A stretch of DNA of 39,563 nucleotides, taken from Enterococcus mundtii. Its GTDB lineage: Bacteria > Bacillota > Bacilli > Lactobacillales > Enterococcaceae. Under the pieces are notes generated by a model that was not told where the DNA came from, made no database searches, and saw only the letters and a program-made list of their open reading frames with translations. Location of the stretch: contig NZ_PUAP01000031.1 in the NCBI RefSeq assembly GCF_002947535.1, positions 1 through 39,563 on the forward strand, written 5' to 3'. Both the position numbers and the translations under genes were made by a program. This document shows, one piece after another, positions 1 to 9,435 of this stretch; position 1 is the stretch's first letter; the number at the start of each line of letters is the position of its first letter.

Positions 1-37
1 CTTATTTCTCGAGGCTGAACACTTCTGTCCCGACCTC
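1..37. repeat. Truncated copy of a dispersed intergenic repeat
   Basis: These 37 bases match positions 17363-17399 at 35 of 37 positions, in the same orientation. In the second copy this segment is the right flank of a large hairpin, so the hairpin of this copy should lie just left of the window edge. Both copies sit directly downstream of a minus-strand purine gene (guaC here, pbuX there), so the element may end transcription. Confidence 0.75.
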
Positions 38-49
38 TTTTACTTCAAA

Positions 50-1027
50 TTAAATCGTATCTCCATTGAAAATCGAGTTTTTGACGATGACGTAATCAAC
101 TTTACGAATTGATTCTAAGTCACGGCCACCAGCATAAGAAATCGAAGATTGTAAGTCTTGTTGCATTTCAACTAACGTGTCTTTTAGAGATCCTTTGTGT
201 TGGATCCAAATTTTCTTACCTTCGACATTTTTCTTTTCGCCTTTTTGGAATTCAGATGCCGAACCAAAATATTCTTTGTAAACGACACCGTTCTCTACTT
301 TTGTTTCGCCTGGTGATTCTTCGTGTCCTGCAAACAATGAACCGATCATCACCATCGTCGCGCCAAAACGTACTGATTTCGCCACATCTCCAGGCGTGCG
401 GATGCCACCGTCAGCAATGATAGGTTTGCGGGCAGCTTTCGCGCACCATCTTAGTGCCGCTAATTGCCAGCCACCAGTACCAAAACCAGTTTTGATTTTT
501 GTGATACATACTTTTCCTGGGCCAATGCCGACTTTCGTTGCATCTGCTCCAGCGTTTTCTAATTCTCGAACGGCTTCTGGTGTCCCAACGTTCCCTGCAA
601 TGACAAACGTATCTGGTAAATGCTTTTTGATATGCTGGATCATCGCAATCACAGCATTTGAATGTCCATGGGCAATATCAATTGTAATATAATCTGGCAC
701 AAGCGATTTTTCTGCCAATTCTTCTACAAAAGTATACTCGTCCTTTTTCACGCCTACACTAATAGAAGAAATTAAATTTCTTGCTTTCATTTTTTCGATA
801 AAGGGGATTCGTGTTTCTTCTTCAAAACGATGCATGATATAGAAATAACCATTTTCAGCTAAAAATTCCGCAATCGTTTCATCGATGATCGTTTGCATAT
901 TTGCTGGTACAACCGGCATTTTAAATGTATGTGAACCTAAAGTCACAGTTGTATCACATTCTGAACGGCTGTTTAAGATACATTTATTAGGAATCAGTTG
1001 AATATCTTCGTAATCAAATACTTTCAT
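50..1027 (-). CDS. guaC: GMP reductase
   Basis: NADPH-dependent GMP reductase, which deaminates GMP to IMP and so feeds guanine nucleotides back to the adenine branch. The protein is a 325-residue IMPDH/GMPR-type TIM barrel. The N-terminus [16 protein letters not shown] is typical of the family, and the loop [11 protein letters not shown] carries the active-site cysteine. The phosphate-binding region [14 protein letters not shown] follows, and there is no CBS domain, which separates it from IMP dehydrogenase. Two ATGs are adjacent. I chose the second (1027) because AGAGGA then lies 7 bases upstream. It has its own promoter with TTGATT and TAAATT boxes, like the pur promoters, and a CGAA inverted repeat in its leader, so co-regulation with purine genes is likely. 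Confidence 0.95.
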   Translation of the reverse strand: MKVFDYEDIQLIPNKCILNSRSECDTTVTLGSHTFKMPVVPANMQTIIDETIAEFLAENGYFYIMHRFEEETRIPFIEKMKARNLISSISVGVKKDEYTFVEELAEKSLVPDYITIDIAHGHSNAVIAMIQHIKKHLPDTFVIAGNVGTPEAVRELENAGADATKVGIGPGKVCITKIKTGFGTGGWQLAALRWCAKAARKPIIADGGIRTPGDVAKSVRFGATMVMIGSLFAGHEESPGETKVENGVVYKEYFGSASEFQKGEKKNVEGKKIWIQHKGSLKDTLVEMQQDLQSSISYAGGRDLESIRKVDYVIVKNSIFNGDTI

Positions 1028-1050
1028 CATATCGTCCTCTCGATTTTATA

Positions 1051-1071
1051 TTCGTAAAAAACACGAACATT
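1051..1071. promoter_or_regulatory. CGAA inverted repeat / PurBox-like site in guaC leader
   Basis: TTCGT (1051-1055) and ACGAA (1063-1067) form an inverted repeat. The plus-strand stretch 1059-1071 matches the lactococcal PurBox AWWWCCGAACWWT at 11 of 13 positions. It lies about 35 bases downstream of the predicted guaC start point, where a bound regulator would block rather than activate. Its function is inferred only. Confidence 0.45.
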
Positions 1072-1108
1072 ATCTACTTTTTACGTGCTTATTTTTAGCA
1101 CCTCAAGT

Positions 1109-1137
1109 AATTTAACGTAATTCCAATAAAAAATCAA
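1109..1137 (-). promoter_or_regulatory. guaC promoter
   Basis: On the minus strand there is TTGATT (complement of 1132-1137), a 17-bp spacer and TAAATT (complement of 1109-1114). The -35 box and spacing are the same as in the purC and purE promoters of this window. The predicted start is near 1102. Confidence 0.7.
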
Positions 1138-1190
1138 GCTTTTTTTCATAAAAAAGTTGCATTTTAACTTTAATTAAGTTTTCTTGCGTA

Positions 1191-1222
1191 AAAAAGCGAA
1201 CATCTTGAAATGTTCGCTTTTT
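1191..1222. terminator. Bidirectional hairpin terminator
   Basis: A perfect 13-bp inverted repeat (1191-1203 and 1210-1222) with a 6-base loop and A/T-rich stem ends. It ends the minus-strand gene at 1266. The stem arms contain CGAACAT and ATGTTCG, which resemble half PurBoxes. Confidence 0.8.
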
Positions 1223-1265
1223 ACTATTTTACTTTACACTTTTGTTTGAAGCATCACAATATATT

Positions 1266-2387
1266 CTAACGACTTTTTTCATGGTTACTTGTTGTCGGAC
1301 GATTTTGTTGGAAATCTCCCGCCATTTTTTTCGCACGTTTCGTACGATCTGCGAAAGAGCCTTTCGCTTTCAACTGAGATACTTGTTGTACTTTTTTATC
1401 GGTTTCTACGATTTTGTGCACATCAACCGTTCTTAGCACTTCTGCGCCCAAACTTCGTGTATAGTCGATTGCTGACAGTAACTTAGGAGTATAGTAATCT
1501 TTACCTACTGCTTTTAGATCCGCTAACGCCTGCCCACGCTCATAACCCAATTTTTTCAGCGTCTTGCTACCATTGACATACTGTTCTTTATCATTGATTT
1601 GTTTTCTGGTTTCAAAGAGTTCTCCCTCTTTTTTATGTAGACGGATCAGACTGTCTGCGTAATTCAACATACTTGAATGTAAGGAGTCGATCGAATTAAC
1701 GATTGGGGCTGCCACATGTTCAATTGAATGATGAGATTTCAAGGCTCTTTTAAACTCTCTTCGATAATCGGGATTTTCTAAATCAATACTATTCTTTATT
1801 ACTTCTTGTGTTAAGCCATTTAGTTTGTTTTTCCATTTGTTCGATTCGTTGTGCAGGTCTTTAAATTCAGATGTCAAACGGTCTTTTCTTGTTTGAAGTG
1901 TCTTTTTACTTAGATTTAGATCGACCGGTTCTGGAATTTTTGCCTCACCCACCGTAAAAGTGAAATTTGGGCCATGGAAGGAACTGGTTTTTGAAATCAA
2001 CTCATGGAACATTTTTGGATAAAATTGTTCATTGCGTTTTTCAAGCATGATTCTTGCTGAATTCTCCTGATAACCGATTCTTTCGAATGTTTTGCTTGGT
2101 TTATTGATTCCACCATGTAGTTTTGAACGAATCGCACGGATATGCTGTTCCATTTTTTCCATTCTCATGGCATTTGCCACCCACGTTCTCACCTTGTCAT
2201 CATAAGTGTTGACTCGGTCAACGAGGTTTTTGGCTTGTCTTTCATTAGCTGGGAAGTTATTCAATAAGTTATTTTGCTCTTTGTTGATCTCATTGTATAG
2301 TTTTTGTTGTGTTTTATGTAATGAACTAAAATCGGTGTATAAGTAGTCTCTCTCATTTTGTAATAATTTCTTTAGGTGCTTATCCAT
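1266..2387 (-). CDS. Unknown 373-residue coiled-coil protein
   Basis: I do not recognise this protein. It is highly charged and rich in Lys, Glu, Asn and Gln, with long helical stretches. Coiled-coil-like segments lie at about residues 1-60, 150-200 and 235-270. It has no signal peptide, no membrane segment and no cysteine-rich motif, and is probably cytosolic. The C-terminus is basic and disordered-looking. GAGGAG lies 6-7 bases before the ATG, so translation is likely good. It follows the aldo/keto reductase terminator with no clear promoter, apart from a small CGATG/CATCG hairpin in the leader. A hairpin terminator follows it. It splits guaC from the pur genes and its codon use does not stand out. 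A structural or scaffold role is possible but unproven. Confidence 0.75.
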   Translation of the reverse strand: MDKHLKKLLQNERDYLYTDFSSLHKTQQKLYNEINKEQNNLLNNFPANERQAKNLVDRVNTYDDKVRTWVANAMRMEKMEQHIRAIRSKLHGGINKPSKTFERIGYQENSARIMLEKRNEQFYPKMFHELISKTSSFHGPNFTFTVGEAKIPEPVDLNLSKKTLQTRKDRLTSEFKDLHNESNKWKNKLNGLTQEVIKNSIDLENPDYRREFKRALKSHHSIEHVAAPIVNSIDSLHSSMLNYADSLIRLHKKEGELFETRKQINDKEQYVNGSKTLKKLGYERGQALADLKAVGKDYYTPKLLSAIDYTRSLGAEVLRTVDVHKIVETDKKVQQVSQLKAKGSFADRTKRAKKMAGDFQQNRPTTSNHEKSR

Positions 2388-2435
2388 TGATTCTCCTCTT
2401 TTCTTCGATGCTACTCATCGTTTTTTCTTTTTTGT

Positions 2436-2476
2436 AAAAACCGACCCTCTTTCTCATACAAAAACAGAGAGCCGGT
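2436..2476 (-). terminator. Terminator of the aldo/keto reductase gene
   Basis: The minus strand forms an 11-bp stem (arms 2440-2450 and 2466-2476, with two G-U pairs) followed by a short T run. It lies 18 bases after the aldo/keto reductase stop codon. Confidence 0.75.
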
Positions 2477-2493
2477 TAAGGATATCTTATGTT

Positions 2494-3408
2494 TTATGGC
2501 AAAATATTGCCAGCAGCACGATACAATGCATACCAATCTTCTCGTGTCATATCGATCGTAGATGCTTTCGCGATTTCTTCAATTCTTGTCAGATTCATCG
2601 TTCCAGCAATCACCTGCATAGTTGCAGGATGACGCAAGATCCACGCTGAAGCTAAGCCGGTTGGTGTCGTCTGGTATTTTTCTGCCAGTTCGTCTAACGA
2701 CTGATTCAATTCAGGAAATTTTTCATTCCCAATGAACACACCTTCAAAGAAACCATATTGATAAGGAGACCACGCTTGGATCGTCATCTCATGTAAACGA
2801 GAATAATCTAAGATACTGCCATCATGGTCAATACTTGCTTGGTCCGTCATGTTCACATGGATTCCCTGATCGATCATTTCGGAATGTTTAAGACCAAATT
2901 GTAATTGGTTCGCCAGTAATGGTTGGTTCACATATTTTTTCAATAACTCGATCTGCATTGGCTTTTGATTGCTCACGCCAAAGAAACGAACCTTACCAGA
3001 TTGTTCCAACTCATCAAACGCCTCAGCTACTTCTTCTGGTTCAACTAGCGTGTCCGGACGGTGAAGTAACAACGCATCAACATAATCCATATTTAATCGA
3101 CGCAAGCTATCTTCAACTGATTGAATGATGTGTTTTTTTGAGAAATCAAACATCTTTCCTGGTACGATCCCGCATTTCGTTTGGATAAATAAATCATCCC
3201 GTTTTAGCGAAGTTTTTGCTAACGCTTGAGCAAAAATCGTTTCACAGTCCCCACCACCGTAAATATCCGCATGGTCAAAAAAGTTGATGCCATTTTCAAA
3301 AGCTGTTTCAATCACTTTTTCAGGTTGCTCAGAACCATTCAAACGCATACAGCCTAAAATGACTGAGGATACGAGCTGGTCAGAAGTACCTAAACGAATC
3401 TTTTTCAT
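2494..3408 (-). CDS. Aldo/keto reductase (YdhF/YcsN-like)
   Basis: NADPH-dependent oxidoreductase of the aldo/keto reductase superfamily, 304 residues, cytosolic; substrate unknown. The catalytic tetrad is visible: Asp and Tyr in FFDHADIYGGG (about residues 44-54), Lys in QTKCGIVPG and His in LLLHRPD. The C-terminal cofactor region is IAGTMNLTRIEEI, a form typical of the YdhF/YcsN group (usually IxGTxxxxRI). I chose ATG 3408 over the adjacent TTG 3411 because AAAGGATG lies 7-8 bases upstream. It sits after the purD terminator and has its own extended -10 promoter, so it is probably not part of the pur operon. The family is sure; the physiological role is not. Confidence 0.9.
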   Translation of the reverse strand: MKKIRLGTSDQLVSSVILGCMRLNGSEQPEKVIETAFENGINFFDHADIYGGGDCETIFAQALAKTSLKRDDLFIQTKCGIVPGKMFDFSKKHIIQSVEDSLRRLNMDYVDALLLHRPDTLVEPEEVAEAFDELEQSGKVRFFGVSNQKPMQIELLKKYVNQPLLANQLQFGLKHSEMIDQGIHVNMTDQASIDHDGSILDYSRLHEMTIQAWSPYQYGFFEGVFIGNEKFPELNQSLDELAEKYQTTPTGLASAWILRHPATMQVIAGTMNLTRIEEIAKASTIDMTREDWYALYRAAGNILP

Positions 3409-3435
3409 CAAATCTCATCCTTTCTTACCAACTCG

Positions 3436-3444
3436 ATTTTACCA
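3436..3444 (-). promoter_or_regulatory. Extended -10 promoter of the aldo/keto reductase
   Basis: The minus strand reads TGGTAAAAT, a TGN extended -10 followed by TAAAAT, 28 bases before the start codon. No good -35 box is seen. Confidence 0.45.
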
Positions 3445-3470
3445 TAACCACCATGAAAAGGCTTCAAAAA

Positions 3471-3513
3471 AAATAAAACTATTTTTCCTTTTCGGCAAAA
3501 AATAGTTTTATTT
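3471..3513. terminator. Terminator of the pur operon after purD
   Basis: A perfect 16-bp inverted repeat (3471-3486 and 3498-3513) lies just past the purD stop, rich in A and T at both ends. It should terminate the long purC-purD transcript. Confidence 0.85.
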
Positions 3514-3526
3514 CTTTATATGCCTT

Positions 3527-4792
3527 TTACTTTTGTACCAAGGCTTTTGAGCCGATATCTCTCCGATAGAATGTATGATCAGTATTCTTGACTTTTAAAA
3601 CAGAGTATATTTTTTCTTGTGCTTCTTCGATCGTTTGACCGCTTGCTTCCACCAGGTAAATTCGACCACCTGCTGCTACTAATTCTTTTTCTTGTTCCTT
3701 CACTCCAGCATAATAAACTGAAACTTCTCGATCAGCTGAAAAATCCGGAAGTAAGGCGCCTTTTTGGTAATTTTCCGGATAGCCTTCCGCAGCAACGACT
3801 ACGCCCAAGTGATAGCCTTCTGTTTCCCATGTCAACTCAACCGACTTTCCTGTTAGTAGGCGGTCAATGATTTCAGCTAAATCACTTTTGAGTCGCGGCA
3901 AAACGACTTGTGTTTCCGGGTCACCAAACCGAGCATTGAACTCGATGACTTTTGGACCGTCTGGTGTAGCAATCAAACCTGCATATAAAATACCAGTGAA
4001 TGACCGTCCTATGTCTTTCATCCCTCGCACTGCTGGTTTCAACACACCTTCGACCGCTTGATCAACCATGGCTTGTGGAATTTGAGGTACCGGTGTATAG
4101 GCGCCCATTCCGCCAGTATTTGGACCTTGATCTCCATCATAGGCTCGCTTGTGATCCTGTGAGATCACCATGGGATAAACTTCTGTATCACGAACAAAAG
4201 CAAGCAAAGAGAACTCTTCTCCTGACAAGAACTCTTCCACGACGATTCGTTGTCCACTAACACCAAACCGATCATTTTCTAACATCTCTGAAGCGGCTGC
4301 GACAGCGACTTCCAGCGTTTCTGCCACAACCACACCTTTTCCAGCTGCTAATCCGTCTGCTTTGATAACGATTGGCGCACCTTTTGCTTCAATGTATTCC
4401 CTTGCTTCATCAAAACTTGTAAAAGTTTGTGACTCTGCGGTAGGAATACCTTGACGTGTCATGAGATCTTTGGCGAAACTCTTTGAACCTTCAATCAAAG
4501 CTGCGGCTTTTGTTGGACCAAAAATCGCTAGTCCAGCTGCTTGGAAATCATCAACGATCCCATTGAGTAGAGGGATCTCTGGACCTACAAATGTCCAAGT
4601 GATCCCTTCAGATCGAGCGAATTCGATCAATCCTTCATGATCCGTTTCAACAAGATCCACCAATCGAATCCCATCTTTTTTCATTCCTGCGTTTCCAGGT
4701 GCACAATACACCGCTTCGACTAACGGGCTAGCTGTAAGTTTTTTACTGATTGCATGTTCTCGTCCCCCCGAGCCAATCACTAAACATTTCAT
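3527..4792 (-). CDS. purD: Phosphoribosylamine-glycine ligase
   Basis: GAR synthetase, step 2 of de novo IMP synthesis: it joins phosphoribosylamine and glycine using ATP. At 421 residues it has the usual length. The N-terminal domain begins MKCLVIGSGGREHA. The ATP-grasp domain shows KADGLAAGKGVVVA, EEFLSGEEFSLLAF and the metal-binding NARFGDPETQVVLPRL. I chose ATG 4792 because AAGGAG lies 8 bases upstream; the in-frame GTG at 4801 would put that site too close. It is the last gene of the purC-purD transcript, 15 bp after purH, and is followed by a strong terminator. Confidence 0.97.
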   Translation of the reverse strand: MKCLVIGSGGREHAISKKLTASPLVEAVYCAPGNAGMKKDGIRLVDLVETDHEGLIEFARSEGITWTFVGPEIPLLNGIVDDFQAAGLAIFGPTKAAALIEGSKSFAKDLMTRQGIPTAESQTFTSFDEAREYIEAKGAPIVIKADGLAAGKGVVVAETLEVAVAAASEMLENDRFGVSGQRIVVEEFLSGEEFSLLAFVRDTEVYPMVISQDHKRAYDGDQGPNTGGMGAYTPVPQIPQAMVDQAVEGVLKPAVRGMKDIGRSFTGILYAGLIATPDGPKVIEFNARFGDPETQVVLPRLKSDLAEIIDRLLTGKSVELTWETEGYHLGVVVAAEGYPENYQKGALLPDFSADREVSVYYAGVKEQEKELVAAGGRIYLVEASGQTIEEAQEKIYSVLKVKNTDHTFYRRDIGSKALVQK

Positions 4793-4807
4793 TTTATTCA
4801 CTCCTTC

Positions 4808-6340
4808 TTAATGTCTAAAATGACGTACGCCGGTAAATACCATTGCGATACCATGCTTATTTGCCATATCGATCGATGCTTGATCTTTGATACTTCCTCC
4901 CGGCTGGATGATTGCTTTGATGCCATGCTTCGCAGCATATTCGACAGAATCATCCATCGGGAAGTAGGCATCACTAGAAAGAACTGCCGTTTCTGCTTTG
5001 TCTCCCGCTTGTTCGATGGCAAGCTTGACTGACCCTACACGATTCATTTGACCGGCACCGATACCGAGGGTTTGTTGTTGATTTGCCACGACGATTGCAT
5101 TTGATTTGACGTGTTTGACCGCTTTCCAAGCAAAAACCATCGCTGCTTGCTCTTCTTTCGTGGGTTGACGATCGGTTACTACAGTCCAACTTTCTGGTTC
5201 TTCCATTGCATTATCATCTTGTTGGATCAGTAAACCTCCTAAGACAGAGACCATTTCGTTAGCATTTCCCTCCACGTTTGAGAAATCGACTTGCAACAAG
5301 CGGAGATTTTTCTTCGTTTTCAGTACAGCAAGTGCTTCTTCACTGTAACTAGGAGCGATAATGATTTCTAAAAACAATTGAGTCATTGCTTGTGCACTAA
5401 CCAAATCGACTTCACGATTCAATACGATGATACCGCCAAAGATCGACACTGGATCAGCAGCGTAAGCAGCTTCCCACGCAGAGAAAATCGTCTCGCCACT
5501 TCCGATCCCACACGGATTCATATGTTTCAACGCAACGACAGTTGGTTCCGTGAACTCTCTCATAATGCGCAATGCGGCATCGGCATCGCGGATGTTGTTG
5601 AAAGAAAGTTCCTTGCCGTGCAATTGTACCGCACTTGCAATCGAATAACTCGTTGGTAAAGCCGCTTGATAAAATGCTGCTTCTTGATGGCTATTCTCAC
5701 CATAGCGAAGGTCTTGTTTGCGCGTATAAGTAAGGGTTAGATTCTCAGGTTCTTTTTCACCCACAGCTTCTGTGAGATATTGACCGATCAATGCATCATA
5801 AGCAGCCGTATGGCGGAAAACTTTTGCTGCTAGCTTTCTACGTGTCTCAAGGGTGGTCTGACCTTCTTGCTGGATCTCTGCTAAGACGACCTCATAATCA
5901 AGTGGATCAACGATCGCCGTCACAAAAGCATGATTTTTCGCAGCACTTCGCAACATGCTCGGTCCACCGATATCAATATTTTCGATTGCGTCTGCTTCAG
6001 TGGTCTCTGGCTTCAAGATCGTTTCCTTGAAGGGATAAAGATTGACACAGACGACATCGATTGGTTGGATGGCTTCTTTTTCCATCGCTGCCATATGACT
6101 CTCGCTATCTCGACGTCCTAACAATCCTCCGTGGATTTTTGGATGTAAGGTTTTCACTCGGCCATCCATCATTTCAGGAAAACCAGTTACTTCATCGATG
6201 GAAATCGTTTCGATTCCCGCTTCTTCTAAAGCTGTTTTAGTTCCACCTGTGGAAATGATCTCTATACCGGCAGCACGCAGTCCTTTCGCAAAGTCAATGA
6301 CCCCAGTTTTATCTGAAACACTTATTAACGCTCTTGTCAT
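4808..6340 (-). CDS. purH: Bifunctional AICAR formyltransferase / IMP cyclohydrolase
   Basis: Catalyses the last two steps of IMP synthesis: formylation of AICAR with 10-formyl-THF, then ring closure. The 510-residue length is normal. The N-terminal MGS-like cyclohydrolase domain (about 1-190) shows ISVSDKTG and [13 protein letters not shown]. The formyltransferase domain shows [15 protein letters not shown], the Lys-His pair in [21 protein letters not shown] and QPGGSIKDQ. It overlaps the purN stop by 4 bp (ATGA), which indicates translational coupling. The ribosome binding site GGGAGATG lies within the end of purN. Confidence 0.97.
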   Translation of the reverse strand: MTRALISVSDKTGVIDFAKGLRAAGIEIISTGGTKTALEEAGIETISIDEVTGFPEMMDGRVKTLHPKIHGGLLGRRDSESHMAAMEKEAIQPIDVVCVNLYPFKETILKPETTEADAIENIDIGGPSMLRSAAKNHAFVTAIVDPLDYEVVLAEIQQEGQTTLETRRKLAAKVFRHTAAYDALIGQYLTEAVGEKEPENLTLTYTRKQDLRYGENSHQEAAFYQAALPTSYSIASAVQLHGKELSFNNIRDADAALRIMREFTEPTVVALKHMNPCGIGSGETIFSAWEAAYAADPVSIFGGIIVLNREVDLVSAQAMTQLFLEIIIAPSYSEEALAVLKTKKNLRLLQVDFSNVEGNANEMVSVLGGLLIQQDDNAMEEPESWTVVTDRQPTKEEQAAMVFAWKAVKHVKSNAIVVANQQQTLGIGAGQMNRVGSVKLAIEQAGDKAETAVLSSDAYFPMDDSVEYAAKHGIKAIIQPGGSIKDQASIDMANKHGIAMVFTGVRHFRH

Positions 6341-6915
6341 TTTTTTACATCTCCCATATTCACTATATTTGCAATTACTTCTGGAAAGATCCGATGTTCG
6401 ATCTGATGGATTTTTTGTTCCAATGTAGCTAATGTATCTTCTTTTTCAATCATCACTTTCTCCTGACGAATGATTGGACCAGTATCCACACCACGATCGA
6501 TATAATGGACAGTCACACCTGTTTCCTCCACACCTGCTTCAAAAGCATCGCGAATCCCATGAAGACCGGGAAAATTCGGTAATAATGAAGGATGGATATT
6601 GATCATTTTATTTTCATAAGCTGACAGTAAGCCTTCGCCAACGATTCGCATATAACCAGCTAATACGATCAAATCGATTTCTCGGGTCGCTAATTCTTCA
6701 AGGATCGCTTGCTCATACTCTGTTTTTGAAGCAAACTCTTTCGGCGAAAAGCAAGTAACAGCAACTTGCGCTTTTTTTGCCCGTTGCAAAACATAGGCTT
6801 GCGGCTGATCACAAAATAACCACTCGATTGTCGCAGAAAGTCGGTTCTTTTTAAAATAATCGACCAACGCTTGGAAGTTACTGCCATTTCCTGAAGCAAA
6901 GACAGCAATTCTCAT
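6337..6915 (-). CDS. purN: Phosphoribosylglycinamide formyltransferase
   Basis: GAR transformylase 1, step 3 of IMP synthesis, using 10-formyl-THF. The 192-residue, single-domain size is usual for PurN. Motifs seen are [14 protein letters not shown] at the N-terminus (phosphate loop), the catalytic Asn-His in [17 protein letters not shown], and the Asp in [10 protein letters not shown]. The start overlaps the purM stop by 4 bp (ATGA), and the stop overlaps purH in the same way. No purT is present in the window. Confidence 0.96.
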   Translation of the reverse strand: MRIAVFASGNGSNFQALVDYFKKNRLSATIEWLFCDQPQAYVLQRAKKAQVAVTCFSPKEFASKTEYEQAILEELATREIDLIVLAGYMRIVGEGLLSAYENKMINIHPSLLPNFPGLHGIRDAFEAGVEETGVTVHYIDRGVDTGPIIRQEKVMIEKEDTLATLEQKIHQIEHRIFPEVIANIVNMGDVKK

Positions 6916-7955
6916 TTTTTTCCCTCTGCGATCACGACTTTTTGCTCCTCAAACGGTACGACTTGTCCGATTTGATAAACTTCTTCGCCGGATTTGCGGA
7001 TCTGATCAATGATTTCACTCGCATTTTCAGGAGCAACTGCAATGACCATTCCAATGCCCATGTTAAAGATCTCATACATTTCATGTGCAGGGATTTCACC
7101 ATATTTTTGTAAACAATCGAAGATCGGTAAAACTGGCCAAGTGCCTAACTCGATGTTGGCAGCCACATTTTCTGGTAACATCCTTGGAATATTTTCGATG
7201 AATCCACCACCTGTAATATGTGCCGCACCTTTGATTTTCTCTTCTTTGATTAGTGGTAATAACGTCGCAACATAGATTTTTGTTGGTTCGAGCAATACAT
7301 CTGCCAAGGGTGCATCCAACCCTTCGATCGTTTCTTCTAATGAAAATCCTTGCTGTTCTAAAAAGATTTTACGAACCAAAGAATAGCCATTTGAATGGAT
7401 ACCGCTAGAAGGTAAACCTAACAAGATATCACCTGTTGTGATCGATTGACCAGTGATCAATTGTGCTTTTTCCGCGATTCCTACCGCAAAACCTGCCAGA
7501 TCATAATCATCCCCTTGGTACATACCTGGCATTTCTGCTGTCTCTCCACCGATCAATGCCATGTTTGCTGAAACACAGCCAGTGGCAACGCCTGCTACGA
7601 CTTTTTCTAGACGTTCTGGATCATTTTTACCTGTTGCCAAATAATCTAAAAAGTATAACGGTTCTGCACCTTGTGCCAAAATATCATTGACACACATCGC
7701 GACACAATCGATACCGATCGTTTCATGGCGATCTGCGGCAATAGCTACAGCTAACTTAGTACCCACACCGTCTGTTCCGGAAACTAAGACAGGTTCTTTT
7801 AATTGGAAACCACTAAGATCAAAGCAGCCACCAAAGCCGCCTAATGTGCCCATCACACCGATTCTTTCTGTTTTCTTCACATGTTTTTTGATACGATCCA
7901 CGACTTCATAGCCCGCTTCTACGTCCACACCTGCTTTTGCATAAGCATTACCCAT
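6912..7955 (-). CDS. purM: Phosphoribosylformylglycinamidine cyclo-ligase
   Basis: AIR synthetase, step 5 of IMP synthesis: ATP-driven ring closure of FGAM. The 347-residue protein shares its fold with PurL. It shows [41 protein letters not shown] and the C-terminal [11 protein letters not shown]. The ATG is preceded by GGGAGC about 10 bases upstream, the nearest of three GGAGC repeats in the purF-purM gap. Confidence 0.97.
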   Translation of the reverse strand: MGNAYAKAGVDVEAGYEVVDRIKKHVKKTERIGVMGTLGGFGGCFDLSGFQLKEPVLVSGTDGVGTKLAVAIAADRHETIGIDCVAMCVNDILAQGAEPLYFLDYLATGKNDPERLEKVVAGVATGCVSANMALIGGETAEMPGMYQGDDYDLAGFAVGIAEKAQLITGQSITTGDILLGLPSSGIHSNGYSLVRKIFLEQQGFSLEETIEGLDAPLADVLLEPTKIYVATLLPLIKEEKIKGAAHITGGGFIENIPRMLPENVAANIELGTWPVLPIFDCLQKYGEIPAHEMYEIFNMGIGMVIAVAPENASEIIDQIRKSGEEVYQIGQVVPFEEQKVVIAEGKK

Positions 7956-7965
7956 TTGATTGCTT

Positions 7966-7993
7966 GCTCCCTTCGTTTGCTCCCGTTTGCTCC
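7966..7993 (-). repeat. Triple GGAGC repeat before purM
   Basis: In the 40-bp gap between purF and purM, the transcribed strand carries GGAGC three times (complements of 7966-7970, 7979-7983 and 7989-7993) in an imperfect tandem repeat. Only the copy nearest the start is well placed as a ribosome binding site. The others may be extra ribosome landing sites or replication slippage. Confidence 0.6.
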
Positions 7994-7995
7994 GG

Positions 7996-9435
7996 TTAAA
8001 AAAATGATAATTTTTCTTTTAAAGATTCTTGGTATTTTTCTTCGTAATCATAAAGCGGTGTCGGATAATCACCGTTGAAATACGCCATACATAAGCCTGA
8101 ATAAGGGGCATCTTTTTGCAGACCGATTGCTCCAATCAAGCCTTCTTCACTTAAGAAATCCAACGAATCTGCGCCGATACATTCTCTGATCTCTTCGATT
8201 GAATGATTCGCTGCGATCAGTTCTTTTCTCGTTTGGATGTCGATCCCGTAAAAACATGGATATTTCAATGGTGGCGATGCGATCCGCACATGGACTTCCC
8301 TTGCTCCAGCTTCTTTCAATAAGTTGACGATTCTTCGACTAGTGGTGCCACGAACGATCGAATCATCGACCATAATGATTTTTTTCCCTTCCACAACACC
8401 CCGAACCGCTGAAAGTTTCATCCGCACTCCTTGTTCTCTTAATTCTGGGGTTGGTTGGATGAACGTACGTGCAACGTATTGATTTTTCACCAAGCCGATT
8501 TCATAAGGGATACCACTTGCTTCAGCATAGCCGCTGGCTGCTGACAACGAGGAGTTGGGCACACCAACGACCATATCCGCTTCGATCGGCGCTTCAAGTG
8601 CTAAACGTCTTCCCATATTTTTACGTGCCGTATGAACATTGATCCCTGCAATATCAGAATCCGGACGTGCAAAATAAATATATTCCATGGAACAGATCGT
8701 CAGTTGAGTATCTGTCGTGTATTGTTCGATCGTATACCCTTCATCATTGATGATCACGATTTCTCCTGGCAAGACATCGCGTACGAAACGCGCACCGATT
8801 CCTTCCAACGCACAAGTTTCAGAAGTAATGACATATGCGCCATTTTTCATTTGACCGATGGCTAAGGGACGAAAACCATTAGGGTCTAGTGCCGCCACCA
8901 TTGCGTCTTCTGTCAATAATAAGTAGGCAAATCCGCCCTTTACCTCAGCTAAGGCTTCTTTTAATCTATCTAAGAATGTTTCTTCGTCACTGCGACGGAT
9001 CAGATGCATCAAGATCTCTGTATCTGAATTGGAATGAAAGATCGCACCATCTTTTTCTAAAGAGGTCCGCAAAGAGCGAGCATTGGTCAGATTGCCGTTA
9101 TGAGCCAACCCGATCGATTGATCGTAGAACTTGAATAAAAAAGGTTGGATATTATCCACACTGCCATTGCCAGCGGTGGCATAGCGAACGTGACCGATTG
9201 CGGCTTGTCCAGATAAAGAAGCTAGTTTTCTTGGATCTTTGAAGACCTCAGAAAGCAACCCAAGATCACGGTGACCATATAATTTCCCATCGTCATTCGA
9301 TACGATACCAGCGCCTTCTTGCCCACGATGCTGCAAACTATGCAAACCAAAATAAGTGACGTTAGCGGCTTGAGGGTGTCCCCAGACGCCGAACACTCCA
9401 CATTCTTCATTGATACTTCTTACTTCATAAGACAT
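7996..9435 (-). CDS. purF: Amidophosphoribosyltransferase
   Basis: Committed step of purine synthesis: PRPP plus glutamine gives phosphoribosylamine. The 479-residue protein starts [11 protein letters not shown] followed by CGVFG. The Cys is the Ntn glutaminase nucleophile, and the 11-residue leader has the same length as the B. subtilis propeptide removed on maturation. The PRTase domain has the PRPP loop [15 protein letters not shown] chose ATG 9435 because GGGAGG lies 9-10 bases upstream; it overlaps purL by 16 bp. Two cysteines match Fe-S ligands of the Bacillus enzyme ([22 protein letters not shown]). The C-terminal region [14 protein letters not shown] has one Cys where a pair is expected. 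Feedback inhibition by AMP and GMP is known for the family. Confidence 0.96.
   Translation of the reverse strand: MSYEVRSINEECGVFGVWGHPQAANVTYFGLHSLQHRGQEGAGIVSNDDGKLYGHRDLGLLSEVFKDPRKLASLSGQAAIGHVRYATAGNGSVDNIQPFLFKFYDQSIGLAHNGNLTNARSLRTSLEKDGAIFHSNSDTEILMHLIRRSDEETFLDRLKEALAEVKGGFAYLLLTEDAMVAALDPNGFRPLAIGQMKNGAYVITSETCALEGIGARFVRDVLPGEIVIINDEGYTIEQYTTDTQLTICSMEYIYFARPDSDIAGINVHTARKNMGRRLALEAPIEADMVVGVPNSSLSAASGYAEASGIPYEIGLVKNQYVARTFIQPTPELREQGVRMKLSAVRGVVEGKKIIMVDDSIVRGTTSRRIVNLLKEAGAREVHVRIASPPLKYPCFYGIDIQTRKELIAANHSIEEIRECIGADSLDFLSEEGLIGAIGLQKDAPYSGLCMAYFNGDYPTPLYDYEEKYQESLKEKLSFF

Noticed and set aside
1191-1222. LexA box in the hairpin after the coiled-coil gene
   Set aside because: The CGAAC and GTTCG halves are 10 bases apart instead of 4, and they form a terminator.
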